DNA of 64,000 nt from Gordionus sp. m RMFG-2023 (Eukaryota > Nematomorpha > Gordioida > Chordodea > Parachordodidae). This document shows, piece after piece, positions 1 through 13,009 of the stretch (positions are counted from its first letter, which is position 1; every line of letters begins with the position of its first letter). The notes under the pieces are model-generated. The model saw only the letters and a program-made list of their open reading frames with translations. It was not told the origin of the DNA and made no database searches. The stretch is from NCBI RefSeq assembly GCF_954871325.1, contig NC_088776.1, positions 43,294,569 to 43,358,568 on the forward strand, read 5' to 3'. The position numbers were made by a program, and so were the translations under genes.

Positions 1-2208
1 TTATGTTAAAAAAAAAGAAGATCTTATATAAATATATATTTTTGAAAATTTGAATTTAGCCATTGATAATAAATTTTAAGATATCCCCCTTTTCCTTTTT
101 GATATTTTAAAATTAGTTAGGATACTTGTTTTAAATCTTTATATATACTTGTGGGCCACGTCAATCACTACCAATAGTGAGTGAGACAACTATTAAGTAG
201 ACCCCGAAAATTTTAAATGGTTTTTTTAGGCTACTATCATATTATATTTTATTTAAAATTGATATTTGTTCGACAGGATATATATCGTCGCTGGGTATCG
301 TGGACTTCCAAAATTAGCTTTTAAGGATAGTTCGTTAAATATATCAAGGTTGAAGATTAAATAAGGTTAAAAACTAAATACTTAGTTGCGAATACTAATG
401 ATAAGTATCAAATTATATCACAATTATTTAGAAAATAGCACGTAGAACACATCCAAACAAATATATTATCCGCGACCTAATGAGAGAGGGAGTAATTATT
501 GTGTCATGACGCTGATGGAAACTAAATAATTTCTTGTATATTGATTAAGAGGATACCTCTCTTAGGTATTCCACTCATATTTTAACCACGCAATTGATTT
601 GTATTATCTCTCTCCATGTTAGAGGTGACAAATGGATGGCAAGAATTGCGTGATTAAAAATACCATTTTTCTATCTCCAAAATCGAAAACTTGCCTAAGC
701 TAATATTATATATATGAAAAATAAAAAAAACGTAATAAATTTTGATTAAATTAAATAAGAAGAGAACCATACATAAAGAGATGCAAAAATATACTTTTAA
801 TAAAAAAAAAGAAAGACATATTTTATTTATTATTAATTCTTAGGTTTTTTTTGTTTGATCTGAAATAGGATACAGGAGGATCCTTAAATTATAAAGATTC
901 TAATCGTAATGGCCCGAAAATTGGAGATGTTACAAATAAATAACATACAATAATTAATCGACAATACATATTTACATGGAGGAGAATCTCAAACTAAAGT
1001 ATTTATTAATATTCCACGAGCAAAAAGGGATAAATATAAAACATGTCATTTCCATTTACAAAATTCGAATATTATTATAGATATAAAAATTAACTAATAT
1101 AAAATTTGTTGTGGTCCAGAAAAAAAAATATATACTAATTTTTATATTTAATATAATAATAAAAATTAATATGGTGATCGTAATTGTAATATTTGATTAT
1201 GTATCCCCATTTAATAAAAAAAATTATAAAGGATATTAATTTAAATATTTTCTCATTTGGTACTAAGAAAATTACAAGTTGAGTAGGATAAAACAAAACA
1301 GAAAATGGCCTCAATTCAAAATGTTGGTTTTTTTTGTTTTAATCATTTATTATTCGAATTTTCTTTTCTAAAATATTTATTTATCTATTTTGAATATTAA
1401 TTTAAATAAATTATAGATAAAATGGAATATTTTAAAAAAAAGTTTCATTTGTGAATATCAAATACGAATATTATATATATAATAAAATTGTATAAAAATA
1501 AAAAAAATATACATAATATTAATTAATTTATAAAAATTATTTATAGCGTTGCTAATAAATATTAATATCTTTGTATTGAATTAATTGTTAAAGTGTCCAC
1601 CAATCGGTAAAACCTTTATAAAGTGAACATCATAAAACAATACTTTTTATATCTGATTGGAGTCCTTTGGACCTGTTTTTTAGGTCTAGTCAGGATGCTT
1701 TAATCTTATCTATCAGACCTTTTTTGACTCTCTGACTTAAAATAAAGTTCAACTTCAACACGAATATTTTTAAAGTTATGAAAAATTTTACGATTAATTT
1801 ATTTTTGAGCGTATAAAAAAAATAGGTTTTAGAAGGGAAATAAAAAATTTTAATTTTTTTTTCTCTATAAATTCCGACATTCCTTACAGATCTGATGTAG
1901 TCAATAGAGATAACAGCTTTGATTAATTTAAAAATTATTTTTAAAAAGTAACTATTCGATTTTTATTAAATAAAGTTATACTTCTGGACTATTTTTCTTG
2001 AATTCGCGACTTTGTTCGACTAATTTCTGACGAGAAATATCACTTTCATCTTGCCTATTGGCTATATCCAAAGCTATTTGATCCAATTCTTTCTAAAATT
2101 ATAATTTTAAAAGTGTATACAATTTTTTTTAAAAAACATAAGAAGCTGATTGATCACTTTTGTAAAGATATTTGAACTTAAAAATATCTTTCTTTCTTGC
2201 ATTCTATC
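1..2208. other. AT-rich non-coding stretch, no gene seen
   Basis: Mostly A/T runs and short T-run/A-run palindromes. I see no coding frame of note, no RNA gene and no recognisable transposon end. Nothing here can be annotated with confidence. Confidence 0.6.
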
Positions 2209-2216
2209 TCTCTTTC

Positions 2217-2410
2217 TACTGTTGTTAAACGGTTCAATTTTTAAAAACGACTAAATATTATAGCCAAAAAATATTAAGCAAGTCTGGAGATTTGCTCATA
2301 GATGGCAGAAAGGCTTGGGCATCTATTTGAAATCTCAAGGCTTGCGTAATATTAATTTTGACGAAAATCTTAATTTAAAATAGAGTAAATCGTGCAGTTT
2401 AACAATACTA
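2217..2410. mobile_element. Foldback MITE (TAGTGTTGTTAAA-end family), copy 1
   Basis: This is a 194-bp element whose two halves are near inverted copies of each other. The left end reads tactgttgttaaacggttc and the right end cagtttaacaatacta. The inner arms share the family motifs: a gctaa/atattttagcc-like block, then aagcaagtctggagattt mirrored by aaatctcaaggcttgcgtaa. The flanks tctctttc (2209-2216) and tttcttcc (2411-2418) agree at 6 of 8 positions, as expected for an old hAT-type 8-bp duplication. It is non-coding and would need a transposase supplied in trans. Its right end has later been tandemly duplicated (see 2389-2468). Confidence 0.7.
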
Positions 2411-2468
2411 TTTCTTCCAACAAAATAAAAATCGAGCAGTTTAACAACATTCTTCCAACAAAATAAAA
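2389..2468. repeat. Tandem duplication of a MITE right end plus flank
   Basis: Two adjacent units of about 40 bp, 2389-2430 and 2431-2468. Each starts atcg(t/a)gcagtttaacaa and ends ttccaacaaaataaaa. The first unit contains the right terminus of the foldback element plus flanking DNA, so the duplication happened after that insertion. Confidence 0.75.
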
Positions 2469-2630
2469 CTTTTATGAAACTATCAAAATAAAATTTTTGT
2501 CTATATGGGGAGAATCCTATTTTTTTCATAATTATTTTATCTTTTTATAACGTTCGCAATTTAAATTTAATCTCACATTTTTTACTTCACTAGCAATCTT
2601 TATTTATATTTTAATAAAGGGGGAAATGGT

Positions 2631-2645
2631 GGGGGGGGGGGGGGG
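2631..2645. repeat. Poly-G tract (15 G)
   Basis: An uninterrupted run of 15 G in very AT-rich surroundings, just after taataaagggggaaatggt. It is the longest of about a dozen G or C homopolymers of eight or more in the window. Others lie at 18669-18679, 28285-28294, 30787-30799, 31257-31267, 33145-33157, 40442-40449, 42047-42057, 43880-43888, 61399-61408 and 63282-63293. Run lengths may be affected by sequencing error. Confidence 0.8.
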
Positions 2646-3577
2646 TTATAAAATTAAAAAGTTAAGCCCATAAGGGCCCTTAGTCAAAGATAAGGTATAA
2701 TATTTTTTAAAAAATTTTTGATTTCTATTGAAATTTGTGACCTTTCACTTGAAATGTAATAGAACCTTATATTTTATAATATAATTTATTTTTTTACAAA
2801 TACTCTATACATATAAATAAACATAATTTTAAAAAATGACAATTGTACTCAAAAATATGCCCTTATTAATAAAGAATATAATTTTATCAAGCAAATATTA
2901 GTTATGTAATAAAAAAAAATACCAACATCCTAGCAGAGCTAGCACATTAAAATATTCAATTTTAATTTTAAAAAATTTTATTTTAAATATATTTTCTTGA
3001 AATATTTTTTGCATTATATGATTGTGAATGTGACAGTAAATAGATTTAAAATATTATAAAATAAATTCCTAATAAATTTATATTAAAAAAAATTCAACCC
3101 AAAGGGCACTATATTTAACATTTTCTGAAGATAAAAATCAGATTACCTGTTGTACTCGGTTTAAAAAAATATATAAAAGTATTTGTAATAAAAATATAAA
3201 ATAGACAATATCATTTAGGCAATTATAAAATTATGGAAAAATAAAATTAATAGATATATAAATTTTTAGACGATTTGTAAAATATTTTTTAAAGTTCATT
3301 TAACTTGATTTTGTTTTGTTTGCAAAAATATGAATCCATAAATTTTAGTTAGGTAAATTATAAATTAGGGTAGAAGTCGAAATAATAATAATTCGCTCCA
3401 TATCCTCTTAAAAGGTGGAGTCAATTGTTTCTTACATTATAGGTAAATAGGATTTTTTTCAGATGATTTGAACAATTATAGAGTGTTACCTTTACAAAGA
3501 AAGTAACGAATGACCATATTTAATCCCCGAAATGATGTTACTCTACAGCACGGATACTACCAGAAGATTATAATACA

Positions 3578-4133
3578 TTCAATATCTGCAAAACCTTCTC
3601 GTCTGAAAGAGCCCATAGGGTAGGGTTGGACAAATATTACAAAAATATTTTCAGACTTGGCCGGAAAATTCATACATAAAATTTCAGGTATGGCACAAAT
3701 CTGTAATTTTTCGTAAAATTTTTGTAGGCCAGCCCGGTCTTAAAATTATTTTTTTTGAATTTCAAGCTAATAATTGATTAATGCTATTTGAAAGTAAATT
3801 GTAATATGCTATTTCTTTGTATTGCATGTAAGAGCTGACTAACTAAAATACTAAATTTATAAATAATAAAATAAATTCACAAAAAATTAAACAAATTATT
3901 TACAATATGATCCAATTAAAAATTTAGATATCAAAGTATAAACATTAAAAATGTGATGGCGGGAAAATTCTTACAAAAAATAATTTAACAGGTCGGAGCC
4001 CTTTTTGTAAAATTTTAACGGGGGGTGCCGGGCAAATTTTTTCAAAAATTATAATGGAGCAAAGAAAAAATTTAACGGGTTGGCCAACTTGCCATAAAAT
4101 TATAAATGGGCCGGGAATTGTAAATATTTAATA
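3578..4133 (+). mobile_element. Decayed GC-island MITE, related to the 50.6-kb copy
   Basis: The left end (ttcaatatctgcaaaacc) resembles the TAGAG(A/G)T(C/T)TGCAAA terminus of the element at 50609-51198. The interior aligns with that element in the same order: a block ending tttttcgtaaaatttttgtaggcc, then a ctatttgaaagtaaattg block, then atttctttgtatt and a taagagctg-actaac block. GC islands such as gggccggg appear near the right side (about 4025-4115). The right terminus is degraded, so that boundary is approximate. Non-coding. The family call rests on the alignment to the second copy. No target-site duplication was found. Confidence 0.6.
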
Positions 4134-6606
4134 TTTGTAAGTTTCAAATATTCAACTATATATTAGTAAAGTAAAGATGATTAGGAAGGTTTTATTAAAA
4201 TTTATTGAGTGGGTAAAACCTATAAGATAACAACTCAAGGGGGGATCTGATTAATATATCGAACATTTCAAATGGGATCTTTGCAACAATTATTTATGAG
4301 GTAATAGCATTTGAAAATTTATATATAAATTTTATTATTACTTTTGCTTTTTTAAGGTAAAAAAAATATTAATAAAGGGTAAATTCATAACAATGTTTAC
4401 ACATTAATTAAGGCTCATGTATTCTATATTTTAATCAAAATATATACTCTACCATTTTTTATAGTTCATAAGTATATAATTTCTTCTCGCTTTTTGTGTT
4501 TTGATTTCACAGGTTCACAGATATCTGGTCTGGTATATTATTATTAAGAATCTTAAGAATAGTGTCAGTAACCACAAATCAATCTCTATGAAACGAACCA
4601 ATTTATGGATCTCTTTACTCTACACAATTATTTTTTAATAGCATTTAAAGCTTTAAAATAAAATTAAGTTATAAAAAAAAAATTAAATTTATTGAAATCT
4701 TCCCTTATTTATTATTTTATTTTATACAAAAAAATATGTTATAAAATAATAAAAAGATTAAAATACTTTTACCAAAATATATAAATATTAAATACTAATA
4801 AAAATCGTAAAAAAAAATTTTGATTGCTTTAGGAGGGACGACACGAAAAGAAAGACTTAGAAATAAGAGTTATAAAAAATATTAAATTAAGGTATAAAAT
4901 TTTATAGAGTATTTAATATTATAAATGAATCTTCATTTAATTTAACCAAATATAACGTGATTAATTTTATTTTTTATTTTTTTAATTTGAAACTTTACAA
5001 AAAAAATTTTTTAAATTATTTAAAAAAAAAATAAGAACACTTTTTTGGATTATCTGAGTTTAAAGTATTTGTGTAAATTAAGCGATATTAGAAAATTATT
5101 GATTCCTAAGAGAGTTCAAATTAGAGTAAGTACACCGGTTATATAATATCGCATATTCTAATTCCATGTCTTTGTCTAGGTCTCCAAAGAATTGACATAA
5201 TAAGATATTGAATTCGATTAGAAATCTTTTAATCTAACATTCGATAGATTTAAAAAATGAGGATTAAATTAAATTTTATTAATGATGTTGTAATTGTAAG
5301 TTATTCTATAATTCTTAAATAAATTTAAGTTAAGAATGCTTAATTTGCATAATCGCATAACCATGTACAACATATACTATATAGATCAAATTTGATTTTA
5401 TTAATATTCATTATTGGCCTTCTTAGGCTCGCTATATTAGATATTTAATTTTCGTGCTCGATTTTTCTTATACCTTAATAAAATAAATAATTAATCACAT
5501 GAGTAATGAATGTTTCCCAGGCAAGTTTAAACTATTCTACAATCCATAAAAAGGTGGTCGAACTGAATCAATTTTGGCAGATATAAATTATAATACGAAT
5601 ATATTTATAATTTGAACGAATAATGCTTGTTATATTATTCTCATTCGATATGAAAATTGCGAATCGAAAAGTCTATTTGTGTCCATCCCATAAAACTTTT
5701 ATTTTACGTAGATTAAAATATTTTGATTTTTAAAAAATTTTTATAAATTCATTTCGCGATTCGATTGACAAATTATATAACTATATTTTATAGTTCATCG
5801 AACCTGAACTCACCTTTTTATATCTATGAATTTATAAAGGATTAAAAAAACATTTCACCGTTCTCATTTTATTTTATTATCAAACACAAAAAAATGATCA
5901 TTTTGAATTGAATAAAAAGTATATAACAAAAAAAATTATTTTTCATCTCGCTTAGCGCCGTTATAATTTTTTATTTTTTTTGCTTTAACATGTCTATGAT
6001 TGAAAATATATTCCCCAACCTCATTTTGAGGGTTTAACATAACCCAAAGATTCCATATTTAAAAAAATTATATGTTTTACAAAACTTTAAGCATTATAAA
6101 TATCGAATTTCATCAGAATCTTATTTTGTCATAATTTATAATATATATAATATCATAAAGATAAATTGGAATTTTATTCGGATATTTTATTCAAAGTGAA
6201 TATTTAGAGATCGAATACAGCCGGGTAATCTTTCAGACTCGTCGGACCGTTATCTTAGATTTATATGTAGGAAGAATTCAGATATATACTCGGCCGGACT
6301 CTATCAAAAAATTTAAATTATTTTTTTAATGCTTTTTGTGAGATATTAGCTGATTATTTTTCAAATAAAGACTTAGGGTGTGTCCTGGTTCGAGTTACAA
6401 AACAAAAAAAACGAGCAAAAAAAATAAAAATAATGCCACCATACACTTAAAGAAAAATAAATCAAAAAGAGAGCTAATAATTTACCCGTTTTTTCTAGAA
6501 AAAAAATATATAATTTCTCTAATTTTTATGTCAGAACGTACTCCAATCTTCGAGAAAAAATTCTAGTCGAATCTGTAGGACAATAAATTTAATATATTTT
6601 TTATTA
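4134..6606. other. AT-rich non-coding stretch, no gene seen
   Basis: Runs of A and T with short open frames only. The 62-codon frame at 6378-6566 is rich in lysine and asparagine from A runs and matches nothing I recognise. No transposon ends were found. Confidence 0.55.
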
Positions 6607-6614
6607 GATAGGGC

Positions 6615-6807
6615 ATTTTTAAAAACGGCTAACTAGATATTTTAGCCAGAAAAATATTGCCTAAGCCTCGAGATTTCGCGTATAGATGTCCAAACCTATA
6701 TTCCTTCTACAAACAAAATCTTCAGGCTTGCGTAATATTATTCTAGGTGAAATACTGAGTTAGCCGTTTTTAAAAATCGGCTCAAAACGAGCCGTTTAAC
6801 AACACTA
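6615..6807. mobile_element. Foldback MITE (TAGTGTTGTTAAA-end family), copy 2, asymmetric ends
   Basis: Flanked by an exact 8-bp duplication gatagggc (6607-6614 and 6808-6815). The right end is the full family terminus, gagccgtttaacaacacta. The left end starts directly at atttttaaaaacggctaact and lacks the matching outer ~28 bases. The inner arms are a long inverted repeat: gctaact...attttagccagaaaaatattgc mirrored by taatattattctaggtgaaatactgagttagc. Non-coding, and inferred to be hAT-mobilised from the 8-bp duplication. Confidence 0.8.
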
Positions 6808-6878
6808 GATAGGGCCAATATTATTTATATACTAACCTACATTCTTTATTCATTAAAAATATTTACAAACATAGTAAT

Positions 6879-7023
6879 CAGCTGCAGGCTTTGGTGGTCT
6901 GAAAGTAGACTATATGGCATTTATCGTTTAAAAATATTTTTTTAAACGATATGGAAATCTTTTAAACAAGAATGTAAATACCATTTAGTCAACGTGCAGA
7001 CCACAAAATGGCGTTTACTGCTG
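6879..7023. mobile_element. Small foldback element with a perfect central hairpin
   Basis: The centre is a perfect hairpin (6922-6951) with 13-base arms around a tatt loop. The outer arms also pair: ggtggtctgaaagtagacta...atggcattta on the left matches the reverse complement of taccatttagtcaacgtgcagaccac on the right. The ends read CAGCTGC...ACTGCTG. No 8-bp duplication was found, so the element class is unproven. Confidence 0.5.
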
Positions 7024-7031
7024 ACTCAGAT

Positions 7032-9262
7032 TTATGTACACTTTTAACTTACATTTAAATGAATGATCTTCAGTTAAAGGGCTAGACCAAACTAAAAACA
7101 AGAAATTAGGTACGATATTGGGCTCCATTTTGAGCCATACATTTTATTATAATCAAATATATTGCGTGATTGATTTCAAATATTGTAATATAATATCGAA
7201 CTTCACTCCAAGTATCCACATTAATAAAACACAAATTGCTATTTATGCTCTATTTTATTTCTAACGATTTTTTTAAAAATAATTATTCAATTGATTTTTT
7301 AACCAAATACATGGTTGAGGGAGATATTATTAATAATTAATATTTAAATACTTTTTAGGATAGCCATTAATAGCTAAAAAAAATATATATATTATTTACC
7401 ATGGCCCATTTATATTATATAAAAAACCCTTTGAAAATTATACTTAAAATTTTTTTTTGTGGATTTACAAATAAAATAATTTTAACAATAAAAATTGTTA
7501 ATAATTTATAAACTCCCGTCATATTCGATGGCCTGACTGATAAGGATAAAAGTTCAAAGAAATGAAAACAACAAGCGATCTCAAAAAATTAATTAATAAA
7601 GTACAGTACATTAGCAAATTATTATTTATGTGTTTCATTACATACATAACTATCTCTGCGACTGCAACAATTCAATTTTCAAATTATAATATATATCAAT
7701 TCGACTTATTCAAAAAGAATAAATTGAATACGTAACTATTCGATTGATAATTGATATAATAGAGATAATCACGAAATATATTTAGTGATTTGATATTATT
7801 ATTTCAAAGGAACAACGCTCCGTGGTGTAAATCATTAAAATAAAATATTGATTAATAAATAAATATTCATAATTTTTTTAAAAATAATTATTTCATCAAA
7901 GAAATTATCTTTTTGATTGGCGGTAGCAAAGGTAATTCAAATGAGGCGAAAAATTGGATTATTAAAAACTAAAAATACAAGGTATAGAATATTATATTAT
8001 TTATAATTTAATTATCATAAAAAAAATTCTACTATAAATAGTAATCATTTCTAATAAAATAAAAATGAAACTTATTATTAAATTAAATACATATAAGAGG
8101 AGACCGGGAAAAGTAGTTAATCCCTTTTTTCAAAAATAACTATTTTTAAACCAAAAATGCTCTAGGATGTGCACTATGCATAGGTTTATTCATCTCAGTG
8201 CATTCGCGGTCCCTAGAGAAAAATTAACTTTATTACCTTAATCCTATTATATAACTAGCTATGAGGAATAAAATGGCACATCTCTTATTAAAAATAATCA
8301 ATTACTTTTAAATTAAATATTTGTTTTTAAGGACTCGTCATAACCCCGATCTACACACTCCTTTTTTTCTCTAGTTTAGATATTACACTTAATCAAAAAT
8401 ATTCTGTGATTTTAAGACACTTACGCAAGCAATCGATGTATTTAAATAGAATAGTAAACTTGTTTTGTTAAAAGAGGTCCCAGTCGAGAGATTTTAAATA
8501 GATACCCTATTTACATATTTATTAATTTTGATTTTGAATAATAATAATACAATAGGAAAAAGATAAATATATATCAGAGATTATATTATTAATGAAATAA
8601 TAAAATACTAAGAAATTTGCAATTAAATTTATTCATAAATTCTCCTTAAATAAATCAAATTAACTATTAATAAAATAATGTATTCAAAATATTTTTTGTA
8701 ATATAGATAAACTTTAGAAAAGATATAAAAATTATATTTTAGCTACAAAAAAATTTTGTATTTTTTTTATTGTAATTTATATATTTTTTTATCATAATAT
8801 TAGAATATCAAAATCAATTTCTTCATTTGTGATATGTATTTTTGCGATATCCAAATACTTAATAAAATGATTAATTTTTGATTCTATAATAAAATTGTTT
8901 ATACTTGCGTTACGAGGTATAATAAATAAGTTTCTATTGCTAATATGTAATATGTATGTACATGCCATTTTAAATAAATAACTTGTTATCGTGAATAGAA
9001 GGACGTGATTAAATATTTATCTAAAGATTCGTAGATTAACATATTAATATTTTATTCAATAAGCCTCTATTAGAAATGAAAAGTTAAAGGATAAAAAAAG
9101 CGAGTGATATGTAATAAGTATAGAAGACAGTGATGTCGCTAGAGAGACGAATAAAAGTGTGCTCAGAATATACTTAAATTTGATTTGAATAAAGTCTTTT
9201 ATATTTAGGCAAAGGAGTTAATTAAACATGCCTAAGAAATAAAAATATCGTTTTTTTATCAT
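7032..9262. other. AT-rich non-coding stretch, no gene seen
   Basis: No convincing coding frame, RNA gene or transposon terminus. Direct A/T runs predominate. A short more balanced patch near 8160-8215 matches nothing I recognise. Confidence 0.55.
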
Positions 9263-9270
9263 GCTTAAAT

Positions 9271-10194
9271 CAGGGACCCGAACCATTATTTATAAAGGTT
9301 CAGTTTGGTTCCGATTCAGTATGTAAAAAATTATAATGGTTACGGTTCTTAAGAAAAATTTTATAAAGTTTCGGTTCGGTTCAGCTAATTGTAAAGGTTT
9401 ATTACGATTAGAAATGTTTTTCTAAATTATTTTTATATAAGCAACACCATCGTTTAATGATTTTAATTATAAATATTATTTGTTAAAATTTTTACCATCA
9501 CTTAAGTTAATAATATTGTTTATTTATAAAATAGATGAAATTAATTTATTTTTATAAGTATCTATGAATTATATATGAGAATCAATTCATTTCTAAATTT
9601 ATTATTTGAACGTATAAATAATATATTTTATAATATAAGTGGATTAATATTTGTTTGTTTTGGCGATAACACAAATTTTAGCCCCGAAAAGGCACTTTTA
9701 ACAGAAACTTGTGTTGAGAGAACCGCAAGTATGAGCAAGTTTATATAATTTTTGGATATTCAAACTTTTTTGATTCCCAATATATAAAAACTAATGATTT
9801 TTTAGATTATTAATCAAAAATTGGTTATTTAGATATTTTGCATACTAAAAAAGGAAATAGGAATGCTCTAATACTATATGAAGCAGTTAAAAGATTGTAG
9901 ATCAATTTAAGTCATAGTGAAAAATTAATACATATTTCTTATGGATATTAAACAAATATTTTCTTCATTCAATAATTATAAATAACGGAGCAGATATGGT
10001 AAAATATGTAATACACCACAAGGAAAAGAATGTAATAAAAGGTAAAATTATTTATTTTAATTTGGCTGAAACCGGTTTAACTTTTTTTAAAAAAGGTTCT
10101 TTTTACTCCTTCAAAAAATAATTACATCGGTTCGGTTACTGTTGAGATATTTATAACGGTTTAGCGGTTCATTCTGGTTCACTCCGGGTCCCTG
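9271..10194. mobile_element. hAT-type element with CAGGGACCCG ends
   Basis: A 924-bp element starting cagggacccgaacc and ending ggttcactccgggtccctg, which are inverted copies at their tips. The flanks gcttaaat (9263-9270) and gcttaatt (10195-10202) agree at 7 of 8 positions. Inside each end are inverted blocks of ggttcggttcggtt-like sequence (9290-9405 and 10080-10180). The interior (about 9420-10070) has no transposase that I can recognise, so this is probably a non-autonomous or badly decayed copy. The hAT assignment comes from the duplication length and CAG...CTG ends. Confidence 0.78.
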
Positions 10195-10630
10195 GCTTAA
10201 TTAAGGCGCTATTCCTAAAGAAATCAAGCCTTTATGCAAGTAAATTTGTTGTAAAAACATAAGATGATGTTGCCCACCCCCTTAAACTTGGGCCATTTTC
10301 TCATGTCATTCTAGTCTCCATTTCAATTTATTTAAACTATAATTGTTTTTGTGCCGCCTTCTGACATGGTAAGCGGTAAGGAGGGCCCTGAAAAGTTGAA
10401 TCTATTAGACCGCTGTATTTAAACCCTAATACATTAAAGTGTCAAGAATTCCTTCCGTCAATCAAAAAATATCCGTAAATGGTTATTCTTTGGGCATTCT
10501 TTTTCCTCTTTTAATTTATAACCGGTCATTCTGTAAAAAATTTAATTAATAAATGCAAAGTTAATTTCAGTCATACTCGATTTGTCAATATCCTACAATT
10601 TTGTAATAATAGAATAGTAGATTTTCCAAT

Positions 10631-11010
10631 TAGAGATCTGCAAAGTTAGGCCCGATTTAAAATAATCGGGTTCGGGCCGGGCCTAATATTTTTAAAAAAA
10701 TTTCGAGCCGGGTCGGGTCGAACTTTAGAAATTTTATTAAATATATCTAAATTTATCGATTTTATATTGAATTTTTTATGTAAAATAAAATTTTTTGATT
10801 TAATTTATTGAAACTAAACGCTATATAACATATGTCTTTTATTTTAAGTAATAATAAAAATTAATTTCTATATTTAAATAAATTCGGGACTGGCCGGTCC
10901 AGTAAATTTTTTTTAAATAAATTTCGGGTTCGGGCCGGGCCGGCAAAACTTTTTAAAAAAAATTTCGGGCCGGGCCGGGCTCGAAAAATTAGGCCCAATG
11001 CAGATTACTA
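10631..11010. mobile_element. GC-island hAT MITE (TAGAGATCTGCA ends), copy A1
   Basis: This 380-bp element has an exact 8-bp duplication tttccaat (10623-10630 and 11011-11018) and inverted ends tagagatctgca...tgcagattacta. The inner ends add a ttaggccc / gggc..aaaaattaggccc pair. GC-rich blocks of gggccgggcc type alternate with tttttaaaaaaa blocks, in sharp contrast to the surrounding AT-rich DNA. No coding sequence. The exact duplication and near-intact ends suggest a fairly young insertion. Confidence 0.92.
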
Positions 11011-11168
11011 TTTCCAATATCCCAGTTTATTTGATATCAATCAATCAGGTAAATGGGCAATAAAATATTTTGATAATGATGTATAGCGTTGAACGTTAAT
11101 GATTTTTTATGTATCTTATTAAAATATTAGATAGTTGCAATTTTATCCTTATATACAAAAATTTTGAT

Positions 11169-11337
11169 GTTTTCGAGTAGTGTCTGCGGCCTAGTCGGTT
11201 CAGTGCGTGTATCACAATCCGATAGTTCTGGTTCCGAATCCAGAAGCAACTAGGTGGTTCCGCCCTTGCAAGATTCAGTAGATCGGGCTCGACCACGTGA
11301 CTCCGTTAATATATATTAAAAAATAAAGGTCTTATTG
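11169..11337 (+). mobile_element. tRNA-derived SINE
   Basis: The 5' part looks like a tRNA gene. A box A-like stretch (gcggcctagtcggttcagtg, about 11186-11205) is followed by a T-arm-like stretch, tctggttccgaatccaga (about 11227-11244). That stretch has a 5-bp stem and a loop one base longer than normal, so the RNA polymerase III box B is altered. The anticodon arm is poor: a 4-bp stem without the usual T before the anticodon. The body runs on to an A-rich tail (attaaaaaataaagg). The flanks carry a 9-bp direct repeat aattttgat (11160-11168 and 11338-11346), as made by target-primed insertion. It would depend on a LINE for movement; none was seen here. The 66-codon frame on the other strand is a shadow. 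Confidence 0.75.
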
Positions 11338-11346
11338 AATTTTGAT

Positions 11347-13009
11347 ACATTTTGGTCGTTGTTTAGCAAGTAGATTAACATCATATATTATTACCAAAAT
11401 ATCTAGTTAGAGAAAACTTTGTAGTTATTATGAAATTAATAACCCGGTTTTATATTATATTATAGCAAGGAGTGTTCAACACTTTTGAAAATTATATAAA
11501 ATATTAATATTAATATTATTTTTCTTATGTATCATATCATCATCTTAATCATATAATCATAATTCATATAATTAAATAAATTGTATAGTATAAATTTTAG
11601 CGCAAAGAAATAATATATTATTTGGATTTTTTTTAGAAGTACAACGTTTTATTTTATATTTATACTATAATAAATTGGTGATTAATTTTAAGATATTTTG
11701 AGAAAATATTTATTGTCTGGGACAATTTAAGATTATAGTATATAACATTTGCCCTCAAAACATATTCGTAAGTTTTATATAGAGGGATTTCTCGGAATAA
11801 TTATAAATTTATTTAATAGGTAACATTTTAAAAAAAAATAGGATTAATAGAAGAAAAAATATACATTGTACAATAATAATCTATCATGCGTTATCCATCC
11901 AATCATTGATGTTCATATCGACTATTTAGTTTATATATTTTGGCTGGCAGGCCCTTTTATTTTTTAGGAAATTTTTTTTTAACTTTAGCATTTAAAATAT
12001 TTTCTTACTAATTAATAATCAAATTTATGCAATATAATGAATAACTAACATTGAAAAATCACTTTTCTGCAAAAAAATGATAATTGAAAAAATTATATAA
12101 AAGTGTTTTTAATATTTAGTTTTTGTATAAATAAATCCTTTGTAAGCTGTTGAATTTATTCTAACAAATATGCTGAAAAATTTGTTAGCTTAAATTGTTG
12201 GAGCTCGGTATAAGACCCATAGAAACAACTTGAGGATGAGCGGCCACCCGGTTGAAAATCTATTTTATATAGAAGTCTTTAATAATATATTTAGATGATA
12301 AATATTTTAAAACCCTTTCTACAACAACTTTTATTTTATAAGCACAACATTTTGTTTTGTATAAATGAGATTCGGCGAAGTCCTGTTAATAAATCTAACT
12401 ATGGGTATTTATTTTAAATAATATCGGGCTAAGTCGAGGTAATAAATGTATAATCAGCTAAATCCAAGGGGGGAATTTGATCATCATAAATTCCGTGAAG
12501 GCCTATAAAATATATGGGTAATTTTATGTAAAATCAATCAGTGTATTTCGGGTACCAATTTTAGAAGTAACTATGTTGACATGATATACTATTAATCAAA
12601 ATGTTAAAACTCTATTATAAATAGTTCAAGAGACAGGCCTAGATCTACTTTCACCCTTATATCGAAAGTTTACTAAAAAATACTTAATAAATAATTAAAT
12701 CAGATTTATAGATCATATATCATACTGTTGCCTGTGATTAAGAAATAAAATAAAACAGCAGTTATTTGTTTATTTTAAATTTATTTTTAAATAAAAATGA
12801 TAGATAATAGAGGGCGCTATCTTTAAAAAATTATAATCTTATTTTTAGATAAAAATAGGCGTGTTACATATAAAGATAAATACTCGTTAAATTGTAAAAT
12901 TCATATAAAGAGGAAAAAATGGTAAATGGATAAGTTACCAATACAAATAAAATTTCCTGGATAAAATATGCCAAAATCTCTATTAAGATAAAATTCAAAT
13001 TTGCTAGTT
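11347..13009. other. AT-rich non-coding stretch, no gene seen
   Basis: No supported gene, RNA or transposon end. The patch near 12190-12260 and the short gggaattt-type patches are slightly richer in G+C but unclassified. Confidence 0.55.

Noticed and set aside
11186-11260. A functional tRNA gene
   Set aside because: The anticodon arm is poor and lacks the usual U33, and the T-loop has an extra base. The sequence continues into a tailed body with flanking repeats, so a SINE fits better.
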